Shown piece by piece: positions 14,301 through 21,009 of a stretch of 22,564 nucleotides of DNA; the first letter of the stretch is position 1, and each line of letters opens with the position of its first letter. The notes beneath the pieces are model-generated. The model had not been told where the DNA came from and did no database searches. It worked only from the letters and a program-made list of their open reading frames with translations. The stretch is from NCBI GenBank assembly GCA_020852035.1, contig JADZBR010000227.1:1-22564 (forward strand). The letters are read 5' to 3'. This DNA comes from Caulobacteraceae bacterium. Lineage in GTDB: Bacteria > Pseudomonadota > Alphaproteobacteria > Caulobacterales > Caulobacteraceae. The position numbers were made by a program, and so were the translations under genes.

Positions 14301-14382
14301 CGGAGCGGCGGGCGAGGTCCTTGGCGGCCTCCCGCGCCTTGGGGTCGATCCCCTTCACGCTCCACGGCGCCCCCGCGCTCAT
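11335..14382 (-). CDS. podJ: Polar organelle development protein PodJ
   Basis: The protein is 1015 residues. The N-terminus (APWSVKGIDPKAREAAKDLA, then RRSGMTLGEWLNRMI) is the PodJ signature. Then come long coiled coils (about 85-460), an acidic Pro/Glu-rich disordered region (about 475-635), a juxtamembrane helix (LTTREIIEQARASARAA), one membrane helix (about 684-706), Sel1/TPR-like repeats (about 776-912) and a C-terminal peptidoglycan-binding domain (about 958-1012). Known from Caulobacter crescentus (974 residues): PodJ marks the flagellar pole, recruits PleC and other factors, and its periplasmic domain is removed by PerP before MmpA cleaves it in the membrane. The domain order here is the same. 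A GANTC site (GAATC, 14385-14389) sits just upstream of the ATG, consistent with cell-cycle control through CcrM and GcrA; that link is inferred. Confidence 0.95.
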   Translation of the reverse strand: MSAGAPWSVKGIDPKAREAAKDLARRSGMTLGEWLNRMILEEDGPEEVSSQSFFDRPARPAAGSEPAIKRYEAPEHPADDMGRVAGAMDDLARRIEVAEARAAEAIREVDGRVRAALSRIDSAERDKVAVASRFEGLADEIGGGHARLVDRVQKLEREAQGPRSVEALRSLEAALGKVANHLYEADSRSRQRMADVEVKLERVADPATLQGMIDQVVAEAGERLGMAEGRTAETLASLQDSFAALDARLSPIERTDPAGRLEQLAASLTQRMETARVQMAEQLRAAADGRFERVERKLGELGDHVSRAERASAEAIAKMGHEVVQVADSLTRRMGEVETRGAQAVQQVSGELARVSATVDQRLAQAERTQAEALARLSGEVGKITERLSERIGAAERRSASAVDDVAEQVARITERFNQRQERTSDDLAERIRQSEERTARLLDEARERIDRRLAEQVRREPEMPTGWPSNAPPARDLGPDLLAELSPEPLGDDPFGRGRDDDLFGTPFGRGGAGAQAFRRDDLDPVIAEDLEDARGGFDSTDEFLTEGGESPEPAFAEPASVEAPAIEDPSPILEEADEPDPPLAEAADDAAASDAVAPAREEPPATVDEPASFEPVSAPEPAKIEAATDDDPGPFARPLTTREIIEQARASARAASTETASPSLLAGISNGKRTARGGMPSVQTAALVFVGGAALGLGAIGYLMQDGGQGLPSRVAEQIAMGRDSREIKGGEVDPAAKAAAPRLAVALAPRPAASPGDAAAAPAQTATVDNTALYGQAVRLIEAGDPKGVETLRRVANLGHAPAQFYLAKLYEGGDRGVKRDMAEARRWTERAAQGGERKAMHNLALYYFEGTGGPKNATVASQWFRKAADLGLVDSQHNLGRLYEEGFGVPQNAAEAYKWYLIAARSGDSESRAAAQRVRPQLSAQAQSTAERSANAYRAAGTAPVQLAAGGPSTATAQQALARLGYYKGPADGTSSPALRLAVAAYQRDQGLAATGALDAATVSRLSVYTR

Positions 14383-14590
14383 ACGAATCGGTCTCCAGGC
14401 CCCTTATTGGGACGCTAGCCACCGAGTCCTAGTGTGTAAACGCGGCCTTAACGCTAAATATAGCGGTCGCAGCGCCTAAGCTGTGGACGACGGCGGCCCT
14501 CTTCTAGGCCCCACAAGAGCAAGGTCGCGCGACTATGGTAAACGAGGGGTTACCGGTTAACGGAAGCTTGCTGCGGCGGCGGGTCGCGGG
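14383..14590 (-). promoter_or_regulatory. podJ upstream region with candidate cell-cycle sites
   Basis: Reading towards podJ, there is a GCTATATT stretch (about 14457-14464) resembling the Caulobacter -10 consensus GCTANAWC, but no clear -35. CGTCCACA (minus strand, about 14482-14490) matches a DnaA box at 7 of 9 positions. GTTACCGGTTAAC (14544-14558 region) contains a TTAAC half-site as used by CtrA. GAATC (14385-14389) is a GANTC site. All are single weak motifs; together they fit a cell-cycle-regulated promoter, as known for podJ in C. crescentus. Confidence 0.4.
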
Positions 14591-14791
14591 ATGACCCTGC
14601 AGACGACCCTCGCCATCCTCGCCGGTTTCGTGCTGGCGGCGTTGATCTGCGGCTGGCTGGGCGCCCGCCCGACTAGGCCCGGGCGGGTGCGCATGGCCCC
14701 CTGGCGGTTCATGATGCTGCTGGCGGCGGCGGGCGCGATCCTGATGATCGTGCATCTGGTCAACCTGCTGGGGGTGACCACCGGCCGCTAA
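14591..14791 (+). CDS. Small two-helix membrane protein
   Basis: The protein is 66 residues. Two hydrophobic helices (about 5-24, LAILAGFVLAALICGWLG, and about 40-60, FMMLLAAAGAILMIVHLVNL) are joined by a short basic loop (RPTRPGRVRMAP). That gives a hairpin topology with the loop likely cytoplasmic. It is divergent from podJ and convergent with the MprF-like gene; the two stop codons overlap in CTAA (14788-14791). I see no strong ribosome site. Small proteins of this shape are common conserved hypotheticals in Caulobacterales; function unknown. Confidence 0.65.
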   Translation: MTLQTTLAILAGFVLAALICGWLGARPTRPGRVRMAPWRFMMLLAAAGAILMIVHLVNLLGVTTGR

Positions 14792-16428
14792 CGCCTCGGC
14801 CGCCGCGTCAAGCCGGCCACGCCGCCGGACGACAGCAGGCCCACGTCCGCCAGCACGAAGCCCAGCTGCCAGGTATGCGGCGCAGCCAGGTAGCGCGGCT
14901 GCCAGACCGGGTCGTACTTGTCCTTGTACCGGCGCACGCCCTGGAAGTTGTAGATTTCCTCGCCCCGCTCGTAGAGCAGCCGGCCGACCCGGCTGAGGAT
15001 CGGGGCCAGCGGCCGGTCGTCGAGCCCGGCCAGCGGCGCCATGCCGAAGTCGAAGGCCGCGTAGCCCTCGGCCTGACCCCACAGCAGCAGCTCCACGAAA
15101 AGGTAGTCCATGATGTTCTTCGGCGCCTCCTCGCCATAGCGCATCAGGTCCATCGAGAAGGCCGCCCGGCCGGCGGTGGTCCAGAGCGTGGCGAAGGCGA
15201 CGATGCGGCCATCCACGCGCACCACCGCCACCGGAAACTCGGCGACATAGCGGGGCGTGAAGCCGCCCAGGCTGAACCCCTTTTCGCCGCCGGCGTGGGC
15301 GTCGAGCCAGGCGTCCGATATGGCCTGAAGGTCGCCCATCAGCGCCGTCGCCGCCCCGCGCGGGAGGACCTCGAACGCCGCGCCCCCCTCGCCCGCCTTG
15401 CGCCAGTTGCGGCGCAGCACCTCGCGCCGCCGGCCGGCCACCGAGAATCCCTCCAGCGGCACGGCCGCCGACTCGCCGATCTTCTGCAGCGAGAACCCCA
15501 GGTCGACGGCGATGGTCAGCTGGTCGGGGGCCAGGCCGTAGAACGCCGGGCGCGCGGCGTGGGCATGGGCGAGCTCGCGGAAGCGCCACATCAGCTCGGC
15601 CTGCTCGTCGGCCCGGCCGGTCGGCGCGCCGAGCGCCACCCAGGAACGGCCCCGCACGCCGAACATCAGGAAACTCTCGCCGGACGCCGAGAACAGGAAC
15701 CGCTTGTCGCCCAAGAGCGCCAGGTTGGAGCCCGGCTCGGCGACCCCGGCCGCGGCGAGAATGGCGCGCACCCGCTGGAAGTCCGGATCGCCCTCCCCGG
15801 CCACCCCCGGGGTCGCCGGTGTGGCGAAGAGCCGCCAGAGCCCGACCGCCATCAGCGCCACGGCCGCGCCCACCGAGGAGCGGATGGCCCGCGAAGCGTC
15901 GGCCTCGCCGATCACCCGCCACCACGACCGGTCGGCGTAGTCGGCGTTCATGAACGACCAGGCGCCGAGCAATCCGACCCCGGCCAGCACCGCGAAGGCC
16001 GAGAACAGCCAGCCGGGCGTGATCTCCATCTGGCTGAGCCGGGCCTGGCGCGGGAAGGCCGTCCTCCGCGGCGCGAGCGCCACCGCCAACGCCGCCAGGG
16101 CCGCCGTCTCCTCCCAGTTGAAGCCCTTGATCAGGGTGTTGGGCGCGGCCAGCGCCAGGATCGCCAGCGTCGCGGCCCACGCCGCCCCCAGCCGCGCCTT
16201 CAGGCCGAACGCCAGCAGCACCAGCACCAGGCCGAAGATCGAAGAGACGAAGTGGCTGATCTCGATCAGGATCACCGGCGTGATCGCGAGCAGGCGGGCA
16301 AAGCGCACCGTCTCGGACGGCGTGGCGCCGGAGGCCAGCAGCATCACCCCCGCCGCCAGCGTCAGGGCGGCGGCCACATTGGGCGCCGCGGCCAGCACGG
16401 CCGGGCGAAATTCTCGCAGGAAACGCAC
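14788..16428 (-). CDS. MprF-like phosphatidylglycerol lysyltransferase domain protein (DUF2156), short form
   Basis: The protein is 546 residues from a GTG start at 16428. About six membrane segments occupy the first 210 residues. The C-terminal GNAT-like synthase domain follows (about 220-525), with MprF patterns such as ESFLMFGVRGRSWVALGAPT, RRNWRKAGEGGAAFEVL, FATLWTT, SMDLMRYGEEAP, NIMDYLFVELLLWGQAEGY and FDFGMAPL, then YNFQGVRRYKDKYDPVWQPR. Such enzymes transfer an amino acid from aminoacyl-tRNA to phosphatidylglycerol, reducing the net negative membrane charge. Full-length MprF is about 850 residues with 14 membrane helices. This one lacks the N-terminal half of the flippase domain. It may be a natural short form or have a more distal start; the window shows no remnant upstream, only an acyl-CoA dehydrogenase gene on the other strand. 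Confidence 0.9.
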   Translation of the reverse strand: MRFLREFRPAVLAAAPNVAAALTLAAGVMLLASGATPSETVRFARLLAITPVILIEISHFVSSIFGLVLVLLAFGLKARLGAAWAATLAILALAAPNTLIKGFNWEETAALAALAVALAPRRTAFPRQARLSQMEITPGWLFSAFAVLAGVGLLGAWSFMNADYADRSWWRVIGEADASRAIRSSVGAAVALMAVGLWRLFATPATPGVAGEGDPDFQRVRAILAAAGVAEPGSNLALLGDKRFLFSASGESFLMFGVRGRSWVALGAPTGRADEQAELMWRFRELAHAHAARPAFYGLAPDQLTIAVDLGFSLQKIGESAAVPLEGFSVAGRRREVLRRNWRKAGEGGAAFEVLPRGAATALMGDLQAISDAWLDAHAGGEKGFSLGGFTPRYVAEFPVAVVRVDGRIVAFATLWTTAGRAAFSMDLMRYGEEAPKNIMDYLFVELLLWGQAEGYAAFDFGMAPLAGLDDRPLAPILSRVGRLLYERGEEIYNFQGVRRYKDKYDPVWQPRYLAAPHTWQLGFVLADVGLLSSGGVAGLTRRPRR

Positions 16429-16479
16429 GGCCCCGTCGCCCTTAGGTGATCGCCGACCGCAGCATAGCGGCGATTCCGC

Positions 16480-16495
16480 TCGAACAGATGTTTGA
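16480..16495. promoter_or_regulatory. Candidate operator between MprF-like and acyl-CoA dehydrogenase genes
   Basis: TCGAACA-GA-TGTTTGA is an imperfect palindrome (6 of 7 pairs, 8 of 11 if extended outwards). It lies in the 128-bp divergent promoter region, in the position expected for a TetR-type repressor site. A second small stem, GACGGC-TGCG-GCCGTC, is at 16507-16522. No regulator gene is present in the window. Confidence 0.35.
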
Positions 16496-16556
16496 ACGCG
16501 CTTTTCGACGGCTGCGGCCGTCGTTAGGGTGCGGCCGACGAACAGGGAGACCCGTC

Positions 16557-17780
16557 ATGTCCGATTTCGGCGCCACCGAACTCGACGCCTTCCGCACCGA
16601 GGTGCGCGACTGGCTGGCCGCCAACTATCCGGCCGAGCTGCGCGATCCCAAGCACCGGATCGACGAGGAGGCGGTCTGGGGCGGGCGCAGATACGCCGAC
16701 TCCAAGGACCCCTTGCGCGAATGGCAGCGCCGCATGGGCGAAAAGGGCTGGACCGCGCCCCAGTGGCCGGCGGCCTACGGCGGCGGCGGCCTCACCGCCG
16801 AGCAGGACCGGGTGCTGCAACAGGAATTGCAGAAGGGCGGCTATGCGACGCCGCTGGCCTCCTTCGGCGTCTGGATGCTGGGGCCGGTGCTGCTGGAGTA
16901 CGCCTCGGAAGAGCAGAAGCAGCGCTTCATTCCGCAGATCGTGAAGGGCGAGATCCGCTGGTGCCAGGGCTATTCCGAACCCGGCGCGGGGTCGGACCTC
17001 GCCAGCCTGCAGCTGCGCTGCGAGGACAAGGGCGACCACTGGCTGGTCAACGGCCAGAAGATCTGGACCTCCTACGCCGACAAGGCCGACTGGATCTTCG
17101 CGCTCGTCCGCACCGACACGAGCAAGAAGCACGAGGGCATCAGCTTCCTCCTGATCGACATGACGACGCCGGGCGTGACGCCCCGGCCGATCCAGCTGAT
17201 CAGCGGCGAGAGCCCGTTCTGCGAGACCTTCTTCGAGGACGTGAAGGTTCCCAAGGAACAGCTGGTCGGCCGGCTGAACGGCGGCTGGGAGATCGCCAAG
17301 CGCCTCTTGCAGTACGAGCGCCAGAACATCTCCGGCGGCTTCGGCGGCGGCGGCGGGGCGGGCGGCGCCTCCGGCGACCTCGGCGAGATCGCCAAGCGCT
17401 ACCTCGGCGCCGACGAGACGGGCGCCCTGGCCGATCCGGACCTGCGCGGCCGGATCACCAAGAAAAAGATGGACTTCCAGGCCTTTTACCAGACCATCGC
17501 CCGCGTGGCGGCGGAGTCGAAGGCCGCCAAGGGGCCGAGCGCGGCGACCTCGATCATCAAATACGCCGCCGCCACCTTCGCCCAGGAACGCTCCGAACTG
17601 ATGGTCGAGGCGATGGGCGCCCAGGGCCTCGGCTGGGAGGGCGAAGGCTTCGAGCGCCCGGAGCTGACCGCCACCCGCGGCTGGCTGCGCTCGAAGGGCA
17701 ACTCGATCGAGGGCGGCACCTCGGAGATCAACGTCAACGTGGTGTCGAAGCGGGTGTTGGGATTGCCGGATCCGAAGTGA
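16557..17780 (+). CDS. Acyl-CoA dehydrogenase (first of a tandem pair)
   Basis: The protein is 407 residues from ATG 16557, which has GGGAGA eight bases upstream; an open frame extending to 16446 is not needed. It is a flavoprotein that oxidises acyl-CoA to enoyl-CoA. Signatures: WCQGYSEPGAGSDLASLQ and NGQKIWTSYADKADW in the middle beta domain, EGISFLLIDMTTPGV, an NGGWEIAKRLLQYER helix, and the C-terminal NSIEGGTSEIN containing the likely catalytic glutamate. A glycine-rich loop (GGFGGGGGAGGASG) is notable. It is closely similar over its length to the next gene, including a near-identical start (MSDFGATELDAF). The pair points to beta-oxidation of a branched, aromatic or steroid-type acyl-CoA; the substrate is not readable. 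A palindromic repeat starts three bases after the stop. Confidence 0.95.
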   Translation: MSDFGATELDAFRTEVRDWLAANYPAELRDPKHRIDEEAVWGGRRYADSKDPLREWQRRMGEKGWTAPQWPAAYGGGGLTAEQDRVLQQELQKGGYATPLASFGVWMLGPVLLEYASEEQKQRFIPQIVKGEIRWCQGYSEPGAGSDLASLQLRCEDKGDHWLVNGQKIWTSYADKADWIFALVRTDTSKKHEGISFLLIDMTTPGVTPRPIQLISGESPFCETFFEDVKVPKEQLVGRLNGGWEIAKRLLQYERQNISGGFGGGGGAGGASGDLGEIAKRYLGADETGALADPDLRGRITKKKMDFQAFYQTIARVAAESKAAKGPSAATSIIKYAAATFAQERSELMVEAMGAQGLGWEGEGFERPELTATRGWLRSKGNSIEGGTSEINVNVVSKRVLGLPDPK

Positions 17781-17783
17781 ATC

Positions 17784-17921
17784 CTTCCCCCGATGCGGGG
17801 GAAGTGGCCTGAGGCGCCGCAGGCGACGAAGGTCGATGGGGGAGGTGGATTGCAGTCCTCTGACTTCCCCCATCGACCCTCGGCTTCGCCTTCGGGCCAC
17901 TTCCCCCATCCTGGGGGAAGG
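17784..17921. repeat. Long intergenic palindrome (GTCGATGGGGGA family), copy 2
   Basis: The left outer arm CCTTCCCCCGATGCGGGGGA, the inner GGTCGATGGGGGAGG, and the inverted inner and outer arms end in GGGGGAAGG followed by TTTT (17922-17925). It lies between the two tandem dehydrogenase genes. The terminal TTTT gives it some intrinsic-terminator character on the plus strand. Confidence 0.88.
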
Positions 17922-17972
17922 TTTTAAGATCGCCGCCTTTCAACAAGACCATTTCCAACGGGAGCCCACGTC

Positions 17973-19193
17973 ATGGCCGATTTCGGCGCCACCGAACTTG
18001 ACGCCTTCCGCGCCGAGGCGCGCGAATGGCTGGAAGCCAACTTCCCGCAGTCGCTGCGCGACGACCCGGCCGCCCAGCTGGCGGCGATGATGGGCGGCAA
18101 GCCGACGGGCGATGCGGACGTCTGGCGCGAGCGCATGGGCGCCAAGGGCTGGGGCGTGCCCACCTGGCCGGCGGAGTACGGCGGCGGCGGGCTCTCGCGG
18201 CAGGAGGCCCGCGTGCTGGCCGAGGAGATGGCCCGCATCGGCGCGCGCAACCCGATCGGCGGCATGGGCGTGATGATGTTCGGCCCCACCCTGATCGAGT
18301 ACGGCACCGAGGCGCTGAAGCGCCAGCACCTGCCCGGCATCGTCACCGGCACGGTCCGCTGGTGCCAGGGCTATTCCGAGCCGGGCTCCGGCTCAGACCT
18401 CGCCAGCTTGCAGACCCGCGCCGAGGACAAGGGCGACCACTGGCTGGTCAACGGCTCGAAGATCTGGACCTCCGGCGCCAACCTCGCCGACCGCTGCTTC
18501 TGCCTGGTGCGCACCGACGCCACCAAGAAGCACGAGGGCATCTCGTTCCTGCTGATCGACATGACCACGCCGGGCGTCGAGGTGCGGCCGATCAAGCTGA
18601 TCAACGGCACCAGCCCCTTCTGCGAGACCTTCTTCACCGATGTGAAGGTGCCCAAGGACCAGCTGTTCGGCCCACTGAACGGCGGCTGGACGGTGGCCAA
18701 GCGCCTCCTGCAGTTCGAGCGCGACAACATCTCCACCGGTCTCGGCGGCGGCAACATCGGCGCGGCCCAGGCGACCGAGACGGTCGACCAGGCCGCCAAG
18801 CGCTACATCGGCGTCGATGAAACCGGCCGCCTCTCGGACAGCGACCTCAGGAAGCGCATCACCGACCACCTGATGGAGACCAGGAGCTTCCAGCTCACCG
18901 TCCGCCGCGCGGCCGACGAGGCCAAGGCCGGTAACGGCCCGTCGGCGGCGACTTCGATCATGAAGTACGCCGGCGCGAAGATCGCCCAGGACCGCAACGA
19001 GCTGATGGTCGAAGCGATGGGCCACCAGGGCGTCGGCTGGGACGGCGCGGGCTTCGACCAGCCGGAGCTGAACACCACCCGCGCCTGGCTGCGCTCCAAG
19101 GGCAACTCGATCGAGGGCGGCACCTCGGAGATCAACCTCAACGTGGTCTCCAAGCGCGTGCTCGGCCTGCCGGACGTGCAGAAGGCGTCTTAA
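17973..19193 (+). CDS. Acyl-CoA dehydrogenase (second of a tandem pair)
   Basis: The protein is 406 residues; GGGAG precedes the ATG at good spacing. It has the same layout as its upstream paralogue: MADFGATELDAF start, WCQGYSEPGSGSDLASLQ, NGSKIWTSGANLADR, EGISFLLIDMTTPGV, NGGWTVAKRLLQFER and NSIEGGTSEIN with the probable catalytic glutamate. The substrate-contacting stretches differ (TSGANLADRCF against TSYADKADWIF; GLGGGNIGAAQ against the glycine loop). The two may therefore prefer different acyl groups or form a heteromeric enzyme, as in some steroid-degrading dehydrogenases. It is separated from the first copy by 192 bp containing a palindrome. Its stop shares TTAA (19190-19193) with the convergent dioxygenase gene. 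Confidence 0.95.
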   Translation: MADFGATELDAFRAEAREWLEANFPQSLRDDPAAQLAAMMGGKPTGDADVWRERMGAKGWGVPTWPAEYGGGGLSRQEARVLAEEMARIGARNPIGGMGVMMFGPTLIEYGTEALKRQHLPGIVTGTVRWCQGYSEPGSGSDLASLQTRAEDKGDHWLVNGSKIWTSGANLADRCFCLVRTDATKKHEGISFLLIDMTTPGVEVRPIKLINGTSPFCETFFTDVKVPKDQLFGPLNGGWTVAKRLLQFERDNISTGLGGGNIGAAQATETVDQAAKRYIGVDETGRLSDSDLRKRITDHLMETRSFQLTVRRAADEAKAGNGPSAATSIMKYAGAKIAQDRNELMVEAMGHQGVGWDGAGFDQPELNTTRAWLRSKGNSIEGGTSEINLNVVSKRVLGLPDVQKAS

Positions 19194-19990
19194 GCCGCGC
19201 GGGCTTCGCCGCCGGCGGTGAAGCCCAGCATGCTGATGCTGCCGAGCTCGATGGCGTCATTGAAGAACGCCACGGGCTCGTCCTGGCCCATCGCGCCCAG
19301 CACGTACATCAGCGGCAGCCAGTGCTCGTCGGTGGGGATGGAGAGCGCCGCGTCCTCCCCGACGTCCTCGACATCGATCAGCCGCTCGTGGTCGCGCGCC
19401 TCGATGGCGGCCTTCACCAGGTCGTTGAACCGCACCGCCCAGTCGTAGGGCTCCGCGTCCGCCTCGCGCCGCATGGCGGGCAGGTTGTGCACCACGTCGC
19501 CGGAACCGGCGATCATCACCCCCTCGTCGCGCAGTTCGGCGAGCCGTCGGCCCAGGTCGTAGTGGAACGCGGGCGGCTGGGTCCTGTCGATGGATAGTTG
19601 CACGACCGGCACGTCCGCGCGGGGATAGGTGTGCATCAGCACCGACCACGTCCCGTGATCCAGGCCCCAGTCGTGGTCGAACCTGACCTTGGTGGGCGCC
19701 AGCAGATCCCGCGTCCGCTCGATCAGCCAGGGATCGCCCGGCGCGGGATAGTCGATATCGTAGAGCGGCTTGGGGAACCCGTAGAAGTCGTGAATGGTCC
19801 GCGGCCGCGACATCGCCGTGACCGCCGTCTCGGGCACATACCAGTGCGCGGAGACCATCAGGATCGCCTTGGGCTTGGGAAACGCGTCGGCGAGCTGGGC
19901 CCAGACCTCCGCGTAGCGACCGCCGAGCGCGTTCATCGGGCTGCCATGACCGAAGAAGACCGCCGGGGCGCGTGGAATGAACTCGCTCAT
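19190..19990 (-). CDS. 4,5-DOPA extradiol dioxygenase / LigB-family class III ring-cleaving dioxygenase
   Basis: The protein is 266 residues from ATG 19990; a GTG at 20011 would add seven residues. The DODA family (YgiD-like) signatures are present: the metal-ligand histidines in VFFGHGSPMNAL (H15) and SAHWYVPE (H49), TIHDFYGFPKPLY, LDHGTWSVLMHTYP, VVQLSIDR, and a further histidine in GSGDVVHNL. Family members open catechol-type rings with Fe(II) or Zn(II). In bacteria the natural substrate is often unknown, although the annotation DOPA dioxygenase is standard. The gene is convergent with the second acyl-CoA dehydrogenase and overlaps it at the stop codons. Confidence 0.92.
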   Translation of the reverse strand: MSEFIPRAPAVFFGHGSPMNALGGRYAEVWAQLADAFPKPKAILMVSAHWYVPETAVTAMSRPRTIHDFYGFPKPLYDIDYPAPGDPWLIERTRDLLAPTKVRFDHDWGLDHGTWSVLMHTYPRADVPVVQLSIDRTQPPAFHYDLGRRLAELRDEGVMIAGSGDVVHNLPAMRREADAEPYDWAVRFNDLVKAAIEARDHERLIDVEDVGEDAALSIPTDEHWLPLMYVLGAMGQDEPVAFFNDAIELGSISMLGFTAGGEARAA

Positions 19991-20108
19991 GCGGCCAAGA
20001 TGGTAGATCACGGATCGTCGCGCTAGCCGTCACGGCGGGAGGAGGCCCGAATGGGCCGGGACCGCCTGGCGCCTGTTCGCCAAGCGCCTGCCCGGCTAGG
20101 CTGACTGG

Positions 20109-20783
20109 ATGCAAGCGCCGCGGATCGACCGTCTGCACCTGGCCAGCCTGACCGCGCCGGCCGGGCATCCCTCTGCGGGCGCGGCCATCGAGGTGTTCGC
20201 CTATCTCGTGCGGCATGGCGACCTGACCCTGCTGGTGGACACCGGCATGGGCGATGACAGCGGCTTTCTCGACAAGCTCTACGCCGCCAAGCGGACCGGC
20301 CTCGCCACCGCGCTGAAGGCCGTGGGCGTGAACATCGAGGACATCGACGCCGTCGTGAACTCGCATCTGCACTTCGACCACTGCGGCGGCAATCGCCTGT
20401 TTCCGGACGCGCCGATCTATATGCAGGCGCGCGAGCGCGAGGCGGCCCGGGCGCTCCACTACACGGTGGAAAACTGGGTGGCGCCCGAGGGCGTGACGAT
20501 ACGCGAGGTGGATGGCGACCACCAGATCGCGCCCGGCCTCACCCTCCTCTTCACGCCGGGCCACACGCCGGGCCATCAATCGTTGCTGGTGGAGACGCCG
20601 AACGGGTCGCTGATGGTCGGCGCGCAGGTCGCATACACCGCCGCCGAGTTCGAAGCCGGAGGCGACGTCGCTGAGGCTCACGAGGGGATGGGCGAGACCT
20701 ATCGCGCGTCGATCGAACGGCTGAAATCCCTCGCGCCACGATGCGTGTTCTTCTCCCACGATCGGCGTGAGTGGCCGGGCTAG
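20109..20783 (+). CDS. MBL-fold metallo-hydrolase, N-acyl homoserine lactonase-like
   Basis: The protein is 224 residues. LVDTGMGDD near the N-terminus and the metal-binding HLHFDH (H86, H88, D90, H91), then TPGHTPGHQS (H152) and FFSHDRREW (H217), define the family. The layout resembles AHL lactonases such as AiiA. The aspartate that bridges the two metals in AiiA (in IDASY) is replaced here: the aligned stretch is MVGAQVAYTA, with Ala/Gln instead of Asp. The enzyme may hold one metal or use Gln. The substrate could be a lactone or another ester or thioester. No quorum-sensing gene is adjacent. No signal peptide; cytoplasmic. Confidence 0.88.
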   Translation: MQAPRIDRLHLASLTAPAGHPSAGAAIEVFAYLVRHGDLTLLVDTGMGDDSGFLDKLYAAKRTGLATALKAVGVNIEDIDAVVNSHLHFDHCGGNRLFPDAPIYMQAREREAARALHYTVENWVAPEGVTIREVDGDHQIAPGLTLLFTPGHTPGHQSLLVETPNGSLMVGAQVAYTAAEFEAGGDVAEAHEGMGETYRASIERLKSLAPRCVFFSHDRREWPG

Positions 20784-20808
20784 CGCCCGCCGCAAATCCT
20801 CAAATTCC

Positions 20809-20844
20809 TTGACTTTCGGGCCGCGAACGCCGATGTGCGGCCCG
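20809..20844 (+). promoter_or_regulatory. Leader of the DEAD-box helicase gene: -35-like box and hairpin
   Basis: TTGACT (20809-20814) resembles a housekeeping -35 box; no good -10 is visible. A perfect 8-bp stem, CGGGCCGC (20817-20824) with GCGGCCCG (20837-20844), follows. About 165 bp of apparently untranslated leader remain before the ATG at 21010. The hairpin could equally be the 3' terminator of the MBL gene, which ends 26 bp before the -35-like box. Confidence 0.35.
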
Positions 20845-21009
20845 CGCCTTGCGGGGCGCTATCGGCGCTCCAGCCGCGTGAGGACGAGAAAACCGTCCGA
20901 CTGTCGAGCGCCCTGAAAAGCCCATCGAGCCGCCCGCCACGCGGGGGCTGTTCCCCATATCCCAGCGCTTCGGCGGGCCGCACGGCATGTGCGCGCTCGC
21001 CCGTGGCGC

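Noticed and set aside
12832..14418. 528-codon plus-strand frame antisense to podJ
   Set aside because: Repetitive Leu/Gly/Arg/His translation typical of antisense to coiled-coil coding DNA.
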